Shown here: piece after piece, positions 42,427 to 51,606 of the stretch
Layout of the letters: each line of letters begins with the position of its first letter
Numbering within the stretch: position 1 is the stretch's first letter
From: Candidatus Aminicenantes bacterium UBA6228
GTDB taxonomy: Bacteria; Acidobacteriota; Aminicenantia; Aminicenantales; Saccharicenantaceae
Assembly (NCBI GenBank): GCA_002441005.1
Contig: DJWO01000009.1
Location: 476,571-540,570, forward strand
DNA: 64,000 nt
Reading direction: 5' to 3'
Made by a program: the position numbers and the translations under genes
Notes under the pieces: model-generated
The model's input: only the letters and a program-made list of their open reading frames with translations
What the model was told of the DNA's origin: nothing
Database searches by the model: none

Positions 42427-43440
42427 ATGAAAATCGCAGTTGATGCGATGGGCGGAGATTTTGCCCCCCGGGAGGTAGTAGCCGGAGCAGTGGCTGCAGC
42501 CGAAGAATTCGGCTTGCAAATTGTTCTGGTTGGGGTAGAAAAAGCGGTCAGGAAAGAACTAAGCCGTTTAAACTACCAGGGGGACAAGGTCACTTTGATC
42601 GATGCCCCGGAGACTATCAATATGGGTGACGGTGTAATGTCACTCCGGCGAAAAAACAAATCCTCGATTTTCCTGGGAGCGGAACTGGTCAAAAAGGGCG
42701 AAGCTCAAGCCTTTGTTTCCATGGGGAATACGGCGGCTGTTACCTATATCTCAAAAAAGGTTCTGGGCAGTCTGGAGGGGATAGAAAAACCTGGCCTGGC
42801 CCTCTTGATCCCGACTTTAAAAGGTGTTTCCCTGTTGATTGATGTCGGAGCCAGTGCTAATTGCCAGCCTCAGCACCTCCTGCAGTTTGCCATCATGGCC
42901 AAAGTTTTTCTGGAAACCGCTCTCAATCGGAAAAATCCCAGTATAGCCTTAATGAGTATTGGCGAAGAAAAAACCAAAGGCAATGAACTGACTCTTAAAA
43001 CCTATGAACGGCTGCAAGCTTCAGGTCTTAATTTTATAGGCAATGTGGAGGGCAAGGATATTTATTCAGGCTTAGCTGATATCATCGTCAGCGATGGCTT
43101 TACCGGCAATATTGCTTTAAAAGTCTCGGAAGGAGTGGTGGAAACCATGTTAACTATGGCCCGGCACGAGGTGACTAAAAACGTCTGGGCCAAGATTGGT
43201 TTTCTGCTTCTTAAACATCATTTGAAAAAAATTTATAAAAAGATAGACTATTCAGAGTACGGAGGTGCCCATTTATTGGGAGTTAATGGCATCTGTATTA
43301 TCGGGCACGGAAGGTCGAATCAAAAAGCGGTAAAAAATGCGATTAGAGTCGGACAAGAAGTAGTGCTGGAAAAACTGCAGGAAAAAATCAGGAATGAAAT
43401 GGCGCGCTATGCCCGGGCGGAGGGAGAAGCTGGCTTATGA
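42427..43440 (+). CDS. plsX: Phosphate acyltransferase PlsX
   Basis: 337 residues. It makes acyl-phosphate from acyl-ACP for phospholipid synthesis. Motifs: KIAVDAMGGDFAPREVV, FVSMGNTAAVTY, LIDVGASANCQPQHLLQFA, and YSEYGGAHLLGVNGICIIGHG at the C-terminus. It overlaps fabG by four bases. The usual fabH and fabD genes after plsX are missing. Confidence 0.95.
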   Translation: MKIAVDAMGGDFAPREVVAGAVAAAEEFGLQIVLVGVEKAVRKELSRLNYQGDKVTLIDAPETINMGDGVMSLRRKNKSSIFLGAELVKKGEAQAFVSMGNTAAVTYISKKVLGSLEGIEKPGLALLIPTLKGVSLLIDVGASANCQPQHLLQFAIMAKVFLETALNRKNPSIALMSIGEEKTKGNELTLKTYERLQASGLNFIGNVEGKDIYSGLADIIVSDGFTGNIALKVSEGVVETMLTMARHEVTKNVWAKIGFLLLKHHLKKIYKKIDYSEYGGAHLLGVNGICIIGHGRSNQKAVKNAIRVGQEVVLEKLQEKIRNEMARYARAEGEAGL

Positions 43441-44177
43441 TTTTTAATCAAAAAGTATCAATAGTTACTGGTGCTTCTCAGGGAATTGGAGAAGCGATTG
43501 CCCGGGAGCTTGGACAGGAAGGGGCGACAATCATCCTGGTCGATATTCAGAAAGAAAAACTCGAGGAAGTGGCCGGGCGCTTTCAGGCTGAAGGTCTAAA
43601 AGCCAGGCCTCTGGTGGCAGATGTCACCGATTTGACTCAAGTAGAAGGGGTGGTCGAGTCAGTCATGAAAGAGTATGGCCGGCTGGACCATCTGATTAAC
43701 AACGCCGGTATCACCCGTGATACTCTGCTGCTGCGGATGAAAGAAGAAGACTGGGATCTGGTGCTGGCGGTCAATCTGAAAGGAGCCTTTAATTTTTGCC
43801 GGTCGGCGGTGAAACACATGGTAGCAGCCAGGTCCGGCCGGATTGTCAGCCTGTCTTCAGTAGTCGGGTTGATGGGCAATTTTGGCCAGTCTAATTATGC
43901 GGCTTCCAAGGCTGGTTTGATTGGTTTTTCCAAATCCTTAGCCAGGGAAGTGGCGGCCAGAGGGATAACAGTCAACTGTGTAGCTCCCGGCTATATTGCC
44001 ACTTCAATGACGGAAAAACTTTCGGAAGAAGTTAAAAAGGCTTTTTTAGAAATTATTCCCATGAAGCGGTTCGGGCGGCCAGAAGAAATAGCCAGGGTCG
44101 TAAAATTTTTGTGTTCAGATGAAGCTGCTTATATAACCGGTCAGGTGATAAGTGTTAACGGCGGTATGTATATGTAA
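43437..44177 (+). CDS. fabG: 3-oxoacyl-ACP reductase FabG
   Basis: 246 residues, an SDR enzyme reducing 3-oxoacyl-ACP with NADPH. The cofactor loop is TGASQGIGEAIA, the NNAGI motif is present, and the catalytic Ser/Tyr/Lys are in SLSSVVGLMGNFGQSNYAASKAG. The C-terminal YITGQVISVNGGMYM is typical. It is coupled to plsX by ATGA overlap. Confidence 0.95.
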   Translation: MIFNQKVSIVTGASQGIGEAIARELGQEGATIILVDIQKEKLEEVAGRFQAEGLKARPLVADVTDLTQVEGVVESVMKEYGRLDHLINNAGITRDTLLLRMKEEDWDLVLAVNLKGAFNFCRSAVKHMVAARSGRIVSLSSVVGLMGNFGQSNYAASKAGLIGFSKSLAREVAARGITVNCVAPGYIATSMTEKLSEEVKKAFLEIIPMKRFGRPEEIARVVKFLCSDEAAYITGQVISVNGGMYM

Positions 44178-44205
44178 TAGGCCTTAAAATAAAAAGGAGG
44201 TAATT

Positions 44206-44454
44206 ATGGACAGAGAAGAACTTTTAAAGAAAGTGAAAGCCATCGTGTCTGACAAGCTGAATGTCGGTGAAGACCAGATTACGGAAAATGCTTCTTTTAC
44301 CCAGGACTTAGGCGCAGATTCTCTTGATACAGTTGAACTGGTGATGGCTCTTGAAGATGAATTCGGGCTGGACATTCCTGATGATGAAGCTGAAAAGCTA
44401 ACAACAGTTGGTAAGGCTATTGATTATATTCTTGGCCATCAGAAGGGTAAGTAG
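44206..44454 (+). CDS. acpP: Acyl carrier protein
   Basis: 82 residues, acidic. The phosphopantetheine site is S39 in GADSLDTVEL. The ATG at 44206 follows AAGGAGG, giving a strong ribosome site expected for this abundant protein. It carries growing acyl chains between FabG, FabF and PlsX. Confidence 0.97.
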   Translation: MDREELLKKVKAIVSDKLNVGEDQITENASFTQDLGADSLDTVELVMALEDEFGLDIPDDEAEKLTTVGKAIDYILGHQKGK

Positions 44455-44498
44455 TTTTACCCGCATTTATAGTCTGATTTTAACTTTCAAAAAGTCCT

Positions 44499-45758
44499 AT
44501 GGCTCTTTTGTCTAACCGTAAGAGGCGGGTGGTCATAACGGGCATCGGTCTGGTTAGTCCTCTGGGCGTTGGGATTGAGACGAACTGGGAGGCGCTGCTA
44601 GCCGGACGTTCCGGCATCCGGACAGTTACCAGATTTGACATCACAGATTTTCCGGTGAAAATCGCCGGGGAGGTGGCCAACTTTGATGTCCAGCAATTCA
44701 TTGATAAGAAAGAAGCCAGGAAAATGGATCTTTTTGTTCACTATGCCATTGCGGCGGCTGACCTGGCTATCAAAGATGCCGGCATTGAGCTGGCCAGGCT
44801 GGAAGGTGAAAACACGGGAGTTTATGTTGGTTCAGGCATAGGCGGGCTGGGCTCTATTGAGGAAACTCACCGTGTCTTACTGGAAAAAGGTCCTTCCCGG
44901 GTTTCACCCTATTTTATAATCCAGACAATAATCAATGAAGCTTCTGCCCATATTTCTATTCGTTATAAGGCCAGGGGCCCCAACATGTCTAATGTAACTG
45001 CTTGCAGCACCGGGGCTCATGCTATTGGCGAATCAGTCAGAATGATTCAGTTTGGCCTGGCTGACCGGATGATTGCTGGCGGGGCCGAAGCTCCCATTAC
45101 TCCGCTGAGCCTGGCCGGGTTCAGCAGCATGAAGGCCCTGTCTGAAAGAAATAATGAGCCGGAGAAAGCCTGTCGCCCCTTTGATGCTCAGCGTGATGGC
45201 TTTGTCATGAGTGAGGGGGCTGGCCTGGTCTTACTGGAGGATTTGGACTCAGCTCTTCAGCGGGGGGCTAAAATTTATGCCGAGATAGCGGGCTATGGCC
45301 TTAATGGCGATGCCTATCATATGACTGCTCCTTCCCCCGATGGCGAAGGAGCTGCCCGGGTGATGAGACTGGCTATAGATGAGGCCGGAATTACCCCGGC
45401 TGAGATCCAGTATATAAATGCTCATGGAACATCAACTCCTTATAATGACCGGGTAGAAACTCTGGCCATCAAGACGGTCTTTGGCGAGGGGGCTAAGAAA
45501 GTTGCAGTCAGTTCTACCAAATCAATGACCGGGCATCTATTAGGGGCGGCGGGAGGCATTGAAGCCAGCATTACGGCCCTCACCATCGATCGCCAGATTA
45601 TTCCTCCGACCATTAATTATGACTTTCCAGACCCGGAATGCGACCTGGATTATGTTCCTAATAAGCCCAGAGCGGCTGAAGTTATTTATGCTCTGACCAA
45701 TTCCTTTGGCTTTGGTGGAACGAACGCCTGTCTTCTCCTGAAGAAATTTGAGGGCTGA
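44499..45758 (+). CDS. fabF: 3-oxoacyl-ACP synthase II (FabF)
   Basis: 419 residues, a condensing enzyme that elongates acyl chains with malonyl-ACP. The catalytic Cys is in VTACSTGAHAIG, with His in INAHGTSTPYND and TKSMTGHLLGAAGG. The N-terminal RRVVITGIGLVSPLGVGIE and C-terminal TNSFGFGGTNACLLL match FabF. The ATG at 44499 has no clear ribosome site, unlike acpP just before it. Last gene of the operon. Confidence 0.96.
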   Translation: MALLSNRKRRVVITGIGLVSPLGVGIETNWEALLAGRSGIRTVTRFDITDFPVKIAGEVANFDVQQFIDKKEARKMDLFVHYAIAAADLAIKDAGIELARLEGENTGVYVGSGIGGLGSIEETHRVLLEKGPSRVSPYFIIQTIINEASAHISIRYKARGPNMSNVTACSTGAHAIGESVRMIQFGLADRMIAGGAEAPITPLSLAGFSSMKALSERNNEPEKACRPFDAQRDGFVMSEGAGLVLLEDLDSALQRGAKIYAEIAGYGLNGDAYHMTAPSPDGEGAARVMRLAIDEAGITPAEIQYINAHGTSTPYNDRVETLAIKTVFGEGAKKVAVSSTKSMTGHLLGAAGGIEASITALTIDRQIIPPTINYDFPDPECDLDYVPNKPRAAEVIYALTNSFGFGGTNACLLLKKFEG

Positions 45759-45835
45759 GAATCACAAGCTCTCAAAAAGCCTTGGCCGGCAATTTCGGCC
45801 TGGTTTAAATCTGTTTTTGACAGGCTCAGCCGTCT

Positions 45836-47434
45836 TTATGGCTGGTTGTCACCAGGCTCATTGACTTGAAGAAGGAGGCGGTTTTTCTCCGACCTCGCCT
45901 CGCCTATACTGCTAACTCTGATAGCGGGTTCGTCCACCACCACACACTTATTCTCACAGATGCCGCAGCCGATGCAGTCATTGACATTAACAAAAGGAGC
46001 CAGATTGGTGGCGATTTTCCCTTCAGGCGTCAGGGTTTCAACTTTAATCAGCTGAATAGCTTTCGGTGAAACCGGGCAATGCTCCTCGCAGACAATACAC
46101 TGCTCTCCGAGGGCGTAAGGCAGGCAACGGTTCTTGTTGACCAAAGCGGTACCAATTTTGACTGTAGTTTTTTCTTCTATGGTTAATTCTTTTATGGCGC
46201 CTGTCGGGCAAACCTGGCTGCAGAGCGAGCAGTAATATTCACAATAACCAATCCGTGGCACCAGCACCGGTGTCCAGAGTCCTTCGGGCCCGGCTTCAGT
46301 CAGGGCCGGTTGCAGCCCGTTGGTGGGACAGACCTTCAGACATTCACCGCATTTGATGCATTTATCAAGAAATTTTTCTTCGGGCAGAGCGCCTGGCGGC
46401 CTGATTAAGGCCGGATAGGCTCTCTGACGATGGGGGGTAATTTTAAAAATTGGGGCAACGAGCAGGGTGGTCAAAGAAGTTAATAACATTTTTCGCCGGC
46501 TGAGATTAACTCCCTGGATTTTTTCAGCTTGCCACCTCAGCGGAAAGGTAATGGCCGCCGTCGGGCAGATAGCAGCACAGGTCTCACAATAAATACACTC
46601 AGAACTCCGCCACTCGCCAATAGGATAAGGGCGGGCATTGGTCTGGCATTGAATTGAACAGAGATGGCAGTTGATGCATTTTTCAGGATCAATCCTTAAT
46701 TTGAAGACATTGAACCGGGAAAACAACCCGAGCAGGGCTCCTGCCGGGCAAACATAACGACACCAGAATCTTTCTTTCCAGGCATTAAGGGCAATAGCCG
46801 CAAAAAATAACAGTCCGATGACCAGGGCATTCTGGAAAAAGCTGTTAAGGGCCAGATTACCCAGAGTCTGTCCCAGAGTCTGGCCAAGGGATTTAAGGCC
46901 TGAAACATAAGCGAGATTAGCTGACTCAGAGAAAACCAGATTCAAGAGAGGAGTGAAATAGACGGCAAAAGACCGGTAGAGAAAAGATAACGGATCAAGA
47001 TAACCAGCCAAGTTGACGGTCAGGATGGAGGCCACCAGAACAATAATTAAGATTAGATATTTAGGCGCCAGGCTCAGCCGGTCATCTCTTTTTGGTTTTA
47101 GCCAGCGGGTTTTTTTGAAGAGAAAGGAGAAGAATTGATGAACTGTACCAAAAGGACAGATCCAGCCGCAAACTACCCGGCCGAAAACGAGGGTAAAAAC
47201 TAAGGTTATCAGGGAAAGCCAGAAAGCAGCAAAAAACAGGCGGCTGCCAATAGTCGTGGTCAGGGCCAGCAGGGGGTCAAAATGAAAATAGCGTTCAACA
47301 GTTATGGTCAGGTAATCGGCCCCCCCATAGTGGGTCTTGATAAACAAAAAGAAAAATAGAACAAAAAAAACTAACTGAGAAAGAATTCTTAATTTTTGCA
47401 GCCGTCGGTATTTTTTAGACCGTTCTCTTTTCAA
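45836..47434 (-). CDS. Membrane polyferredoxin (NapH/NapG-like fusion)
   Basis: ~532 residues. The N-terminal half has about five membrane segments and the NapH-type RVVCGWICPFGTVHQFFSF and WCRYVCPAGALLGLF motifs. Then come [4Fe-4S] motifs CINCHLCSIQCQ and CIYCETCAAICP, and a NapG/MauM-like C-terminal part with CIKCGECLKVCP, a CSLCSQVCP group, CIVCEEHCP and CIGCGICENKCV. It probably moves electrons across or along the inner membrane. Two starts are possible: TTG at 47434 with GGAG upstream (chosen) or GTG at 47470 with none. It overlaps the DUF362 gene by 20 bases. Confidence 0.82.
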   Translation of the reverse strand: MKRERSKKYRRLQKLRILSQLVFFVLFFFLFIKTHYGGADYLTITVERYFHFDPLLALTTTIGSRLFFAAFWLSLITLVFTLVFGRVVCGWICPFGTVHQFFSFLFKKTRWLKPKRDDRLSLAPKYLILIIVLVASILTVNLAGYLDPLSFLYRSFAVYFTPLLNLVFSESANLAYVSGLKSLGQTLGQTLGNLALNSFFQNALVIGLLFFAAIALNAWKERFWCRYVCPAGALLGLFSRFNVFKLRIDPEKCINCHLCSIQCQTNARPYPIGEWRSSECIYCETCAAICPTAAITFPLRWQAEKIQGVNLSRRKMLLTSLTTLLVAPIFKITPHRQRAYPALIRPPGALPEEKFLDKCIKCGECLKVCPTNGLQPALTEAGPEGLWTPVLVPRIGYCEYYCSLCSQVCPTGAIKELTIEEKTTVKIGTALVNKNRCLPYALGEQCIVCEEHCPVSPKAIQLIKVETLTPEGKIATNLAPFVNVNDCIGCGICENKCVVVDEPAIRVSSIGEARSEKNRLLLQVNEPGDNQP

Positions 47435-48299
47435 TTCTGACTTTCTCCAGCTCGAGCTTCCCCAGGCCACGGGCCGAAGCTAATTGCAGGAAAAGCAATT
47501 CCTGGGGCTTAAAATCAAAAAGGGTAGCACCATAGGCATCTATGGCCACCGGATCGGTTCCGGCCACCACGGTCTTCAGCAGTTTGGTATCGGAGATTCT
47601 TCCTCCCTGGGGGCCATTTCTGAAAAGAATACGGTAGCTATCAAGAATCGTTAGAGTTGGCTTAAAGAAAGCAGCCAGATCTACCATAGCTTCATCAATC
47701 TTCTGGTGGAGCTGGTTGCGGCTACCACCGATTGCTCCCAACCAGTTTTTCAGGCCGAGAGTGACCTTAGACAGGCTGTGGACTTTGGTGGCTGGCAGAT
47801 TGATAATCTTGTCGGCTTCAAGAAAATCAGCATAAACCTCCCAGTCTTTCAGCCACTCACCTTTTAGATTTACTTTTTTCAGTCGCTGGTCTTCGGGAAA
47901 AAGAACCTTAGCCCCAGCTACCCGGGCAGCTTCCTGAATACCAGACCGGATATAACAGCGTTTTTCCTGATTGATGGTATGATCCATCACAATGACCTCT
48001 TTGGCACCAGCCTCTAAAGCCATAGCCACGACTGTTTTGACAATTTCAGGATTGGTACAGGCAGCCATTTCCGGTGTCCGGTCCCAGCCGATGTTAGGTT
48101 TAATGATGACTTTATCACCCCGGCCGATAAAGTGTTTCATGCCGCCCAGCAGCTCGACGGCACTTCTGGTAATCTTTTCCGGAGATTCACCTGTTATCAC
48201 TGCCAGTTCAGGATAACTGGACTGAGCCAGCAGCCGCGGAGATATTCCTGCAGCCAGGCTGCCGATAAGCAAGCCTTTAATAAAATCTCTTCGTTCCAC
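47415..48299 (-). CDS. DUF362 protein with twin-arginine signal
   Basis: 294 residues. The start MERRDFIKGLLIGSLAAGIS fits a Tat signal (RRDFIK), so it is probably exported folded with a cofactor. The DUF362 core shows VIIKPNIGWDRTPEMAACTNPE, AKEVIVMDHT and TKVHSLSKVTLGLKNWLGAIGG. DUF362 proteins often neighbour ferredoxins, as here with the polyferredoxin. The function is unknown; a redox or metal role is inference. Confidence 0.8.
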   Translation of the reverse strand: MERRDFIKGLLIGSLAAGISPRLLAQSSYPELAVITGESPEKITRSAVELLGGMKHFIGRGDKVIIKPNIGWDRTPEMAACTNPEIVKTVVAMALEAGAKEVIVMDHTINQEKRCYIRSGIQEAARVAGAKVLFPEDQRLKKVNLKGEWLKDWEVYADFLEADKIINLPATKVHSLSKVTLGLKNWLGAIGGSRNQLHQKIDEAMVDLAAFFKPTLTILDSYRILFRNGPQGGRISDTKLLKTVVAGTDPVAIDAYGATLFDFKPQELLFLQLASARGLGKLELEKVRIEKRTV

Positions 48300-48301
48300 G
48301 G

Positions 48302-49546
48302 TCAGGATCCTTTTCCTAAGGATTTAACATATTCTATAATACCACGAAAAAGACCGGTCGCTATAGCTTCCCGGTAAAAATCAGTCTTTAAAGCCTCTTC
48401 TTCTTTTGAGTTGGATAAATGAGAGACTTCTACCAGCACCGATGGCATATCACTGCCGATGAGCACCCAGAAAGGGCCTCCTTTAACTCCGAGGTCATCT
48501 CGCGGACCAAACTGTTGTTTGAGATGGCCAAGAAGTTGATGGTGAATTTTTTCAGCTAAGGCCCGCGATTCTTCATATCTGGTATTTCTGACAATTTTAT
48601 CTACAATCTGCCTCATTTCCCGGATATTCTTGCTGGAAGAAGCGTTTTCTCTGGCGGCCAGCTCATTAACTGCCGGATCCGGGCTGAAGTTCAAATAAAA
48701 GGTTTCAACTCCAGTCCTGGTTTTCCTGGGGCTGGCGTTGAGATGAATGGAGATAAACAGGTCGGCTTGCCTGTCGTTGGCCAGTTTGGTTCTTTTTTCG
48801 AGAGGCAGGGTAACATCGGTTTCCCTGGTCAGAAAGACTTCAAAACCACCCTGAGTTTCCAGAATTAATTTTAATTTCCTGGCCAGATCGAGAGCGACAT
48901 CCTTTTCTTTTAAGCCACTCGGGCTCAGACAGCCCGGGTCGGTGCCTCCATGGCCGGGGTCAAGAGCAATTTTTCTTACCCCCAGGCCGAGCTGGCGAAC
49001 AAGGGAATATCCGGATGCAGTCGGCCTGGCTGCCTGCGGCGGTTGATTTCCTGCCGTCTTACCCGTTGGCCGGCCGCCAGTAGCCACCGGTGGTTCAGCG
49101 AGCCCACCCGGCTTTGCCACGGCCAGCAGATCCCTCCGGTGGTAGATGTCAATCACCAGCCGGTCAGGATTTTTGAGGTAATAGATTTTTTCTTTTTCTT
49201 TAGTTCCAGTCTTCAGTTCGAAAGTGATCCGGACAGTGGTAGGATTTCTCTGGGCCAGACGCAGTTCGCAGACGCAGGGAGAATCAAACTTTAAGGTTTT
49301 ACCCTGCAGGGAGGGGTTGAGCCTGGCCTGAAAGATATCGAGATAAAGCCGGTCAGGCTGACTGAGTTCAGCCGCAGAATACTCCCGGATTCTGGCCAAA
49401 GTCAGTACCAGGCGGAAAAAATCTGGATGCTGGTGATAACGTAAATCATTGATTTCAGCCGGCGGCTGGGTCTGAACGCTTCCAGCCAAACCCAATGTTA
49501 CCAGCGCCAGGATCAGTAACGCCAAAAAGCCAGACCGGTTATGCAT
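48302..49546 (-). CDS. N-acetylmuramoyl-L-alanine amidase with AMIN domain
   Basis: 414 residues. A signal peptide (1-26) is followed by an AMIN domain (about 30-140; FRLVLTLARIREY, DRLYLDIFQARL), a Pro/Gly linker and an Amidase_3 domain (about 190-410). Zinc and catalytic residues are visible in ALDPGHGGTDPG, KEKDVALDLA, FISIHLNAS and VLVEVSHLSN. It cleaves peptidoglycan stem peptides in cell separation (AmiC-like). Two bases upstream of the DUF362 gene. Confidence 0.92.
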   Translation of the reverse strand: MHNRSGFLALLILALVTLGLAGSVQTQPPAEINDLRYHQHPDFFRLVLTLARIREYSAAELSQPDRLYLDIFQARLNPSLQGKTLKFDSPCVCELRLAQRNPTTVRITFELKTGTKEKEKIYYLKNPDRLVIDIYHRRDLLAVAKPGGLAEPPVATGGRPTGKTAGNQPPQAARPTASGYSLVRQLGLGVRKIALDPGHGGTDPGCLSPSGLKEKDVALDLARKLKLILETQGGFEVFLTRETDVTLPLEKRTKLANDRQADLFISIHLNASPRKTRTGVETFYLNFSPDPAVNELAARENASSSKNIREMRQIVDKIVRNTRYEESRALAEKIHHQLLGHLKQQFGPRDDLGVKGGPFWVLIGSDMPSVLVEVSHLSNSKEEEALKTDFYREAIATGLFRGIIEYVKSLGKGS

Positions 49547-49615
49547 AGATTAAATTCTATCTTTTCACCGGGGTAAATAGCAACCGGCAAAACGGAGGAC
49601 AGGTTGAACTGAAGG

Positions 49616-50821
49616 TCAGGCCCCAAATTTCTTAAGTTTCAGAGCATGGGCCAGCATTAAGGGCATGGCATAAATTGACCGGAAGCGCCCCAGAGCTCCT
49701 TTACTACAGGCCTTCTGGCTGAATTCAGCCACATCATCGCCTTCAGCCCGGGGTGAGATCAGAACAAACGGATTGGGATGCCAGGAGTGAGATTTAAAAG
49801 CGGCAGGGGTTGAATGATCTGAAGTTATAACCAGAGCATCAGGCTTAAGAGCCCATAAACGCGGTATAAACTGGTCAATCTCTTCAATTGCCTTGACCTT
49901 ATCCTCATAACGCCCGTCTTCTCCAGCCGAGTCGGATTTCTTAAAGTGTAGATAAAAGAAGTTATAGTCGGCATAATGCTTGTCGAGAACATCAAAAATT
50001 TCTCCGGTCCCTGGCCCCACTTCGAGAACCTCCATTCCCAGTAGCCTGGTCAGCCCCCGGTACATAGGATAATTGGCAATAGAGGCAGGTTTTATCTTGT
50101 AAAGGCTGGACATCGGCGGCAGGTGTGAAGGAAACTTGGCAAAGCCGCGGAGCAAGGCATAATTCGCTTTTGGCTGGTCTTTCAAGAGGTCGGCCAGTTG
50201 CCTTAAAAACTCATTAACCAGGCTGGCCGTCAACTCAGCTTCAGGGCTAAGAGCCGCAGCCTGGAGTGCGGGCAGGCCTTCTTTCTGGGGGTCAGCATCG
50301 CTGACAGCTTCGGACAGACCTGGTCCTGATAGTTTAAAGACAAACCGGTGTTCCTTGCCCGGGAAAACAGACACCTTGATACCTTTAATATCTTTTATCC
50401 TCTCGTTGATGAAGGCACAAAGCTGAATATTCTCTGAGGTAGCCAAGCGCCCTGCCCGGCGGTCAATCACCAGTCCATCTTTCAGGGTAGCGAAATTGCC
50501 TCTGGCTACCACATCATCCCGGCCAACCTCAACGCCAGTTCCCATGGCTTCCAGGATGCCCCGGCCTAATTGGTACTTTAGCGGGTCATAACCGAAAAGA
50601 GCCAGGTGGGCGGGGCCAGAACCGGGAGTGATGCCCATGAAAACCGGATCAGTCACACCGCATATTCCCCTTCTGGCAGCTTCGTTCAAATTGGGCCGTC
50701 TGGCAGCTTCAAGTTCAGTCAAGCCATTGACCGGCAGTCCGCCCAGGCCGTCCATCACCAGAAGGATGATTTTTGAATCCGTTGGTTGAGACAGTTCTTC
50801 AGCAATTTTTTCCCATTCCAT
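49616..50821 (-). CDS. apgM: 2,3-bisphosphoglycerate-independent phosphoglycerate mutase, archaeal (ApgM) type
   Basis: 401 residues from the ATG at 50821 (MEWEKIAEEL). Metal sites of the alkaline phosphatase fold are visible: LLVMDGLGGLP, TPGSGPAHLALFGYDP, and the C-terminal HFKKSDSAGEDGRYEDK and ITSDHSTPAAFKSHSWHPNP. It interconverts 3- and 2-phosphoglycerate in glycolysis. A promoter lies immediately upstream, with the -10 box six bases from the ATG and no ribosome site. A longer TTG-type start would run through that promoter. Confidence 0.88.
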   Translation of the reverse strand: MEWEKIAEELSQPTDSKIILLVMDGLGGLPVNGLTELEAARRPNLNEAARRGICGVTDPVFMGITPGSGPAHLALFGYDPLKYQLGRGILEAMGTGVEVGRDDVVARGNFATLKDGLVIDRRAGRLATSENIQLCAFINERIKDIKGIKVSVFPGKEHRFVFKLSGPGLSEAVSDADPQKEGLPALQAAALSPEAELTASLVNEFLRQLADLLKDQPKANYALLRGFAKFPSHLPPMSSLYKIKPASIANYPMYRGLTRLLGMEVLEVGPGTGEIFDVLDKHYADYNFFYLHFKKSDSAGEDGRYEDKVKAIEEIDQFIPRLWALKPDALVITSDHSTPAAFKSHSWHPNPFVLISPRAEGDDVAEFSQKACSKGALGRFRSIYAMPLMLAHALKLKKFGA

Positions 50822-50827
50822 ATTTTT

Positions 50828-50856
50828 ATTATAATCTTGCTGACCTTTAGAATCAA
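50828..50856 (-). promoter_or_regulatory. Promoter of apgM, leaderless arrangement
   Basis: On the minus strand, TTGATT (50851-50856) and a perfect TATAAT (50828-50833) are 17 bases apart. Only six bases separate the -10 from the ATG at 50821, so transcription should begin at or next to the start codon. Confidence 0.6.
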
Positions 50857-51006
50857 TCTGGATTAGGGTATAATTAAGCCTAAAATTGAGTGAATTTAAG
50901 GATTGAAGCTCCAAAATTATCCTGTACCTGTAGCCGCTGGCCGAAGCCAGTCATTTGGCAATGGGTAGGTCATCGGGGAAGAAAAAAAGGAGGGTTTTCG
51001 TCCAAA

Positions 51007-51606
51007 ATGTTAGCGGGCAAAGATGAGCAGGTCATGGAAGAAAATCAGGTAGTTAAACTGGCCCAGCAGGGTGATACAGAAGCTTTTTCCACCCTGGTCA
51101 GAAACTATCAGAACAAGGTTTTTGGCCTGGCAGTCAATATCGTTCATAATCACGAAACAGCCGATGATCTGGCTCAAGAAATTTTTATTAAAGCTTATCA
51201 GGCCTTACCTCGGTTCCGGTCTGAGTCTGAATTTGGCACCTGGCTTTACCAGATAGCTATTAATCATATCCGCGACCATTTGAGAAAACATAAAAAGGAA
51301 AAGGATGCCTTCCGGCTCGATGATATCCCCGAACCGAGTGGAGAAGAAAAAGAGCTTTCTCTGGAACTGGCTGAAAACCAGGAAGAAGAGCGGCGTAAAC
51401 GGCTAATAACAGAGAAGATGGAAGAAATGCCGGAGAAGTATCGTCTAATATTATCTCTGAGGGATATTCAGGGATTAAGTTATGAGGAGATAAGCAGAAT
51501 ATTAAAGCTGACACCTGGAACGGTTGATTCCAGGCTACATCGGGCGAGAAGGCTTTTAAGGAAAAAACTGGCTCAGGCCTTGAGCCAGGAAGGAGGGAAA
51601 AGATGA
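51007..51606 (+). CDS. ECF-type RNA polymerase sigma factor (RpoE-like)
   Basis: 199 residues from the ATG at 51007, with AAGGAGGG 12 bases upstream (a later ATG at 51034 is possible). Region 2 is NHETADDLAQEIFIKAYQAL and region 4 is MPEKYRLILSLRDIQGLSYEEI with SRLHRARRLLRKKL. It directs RNA polymerase to a small regulon, presumably including this operon. The anti-sigma gene overlaps its stop (ATGA), followed by a periplasmic sensor-like gene and an efflux system. Confidence 0.9.
   Translation: MLAGKDEQVMEENQVVKLAQQGDTEAFSTLVRNYQNKVFGLAVNIVHNHETADDLAQEIFIKAYQALPRFRSESEFGTWLYQIAINHIRDHLRKHKKEKDAFRLDDIPEPSGEEKELSLELAENQEEERRKRLITEKMEEMPEKYRLILSLRDIQGLSYEEISRILKLTPGTVDSRLHRARRLLRKKLAQALSQEGGKR

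Noticed and set aside
45784..45800. Short GGCCG/CGGCC hairpin between fabF and the polyferredoxin gene
   Set aside because: The stem is only five pairs and the T-rich stretch is displaced; too weak to call a terminator.
50868..50873. Plus-strand TATAAT upstream of the sigma factor gene
   Set aside because: No -35 is found at a workable distance, and an ECF-type promoter might be expected instead.
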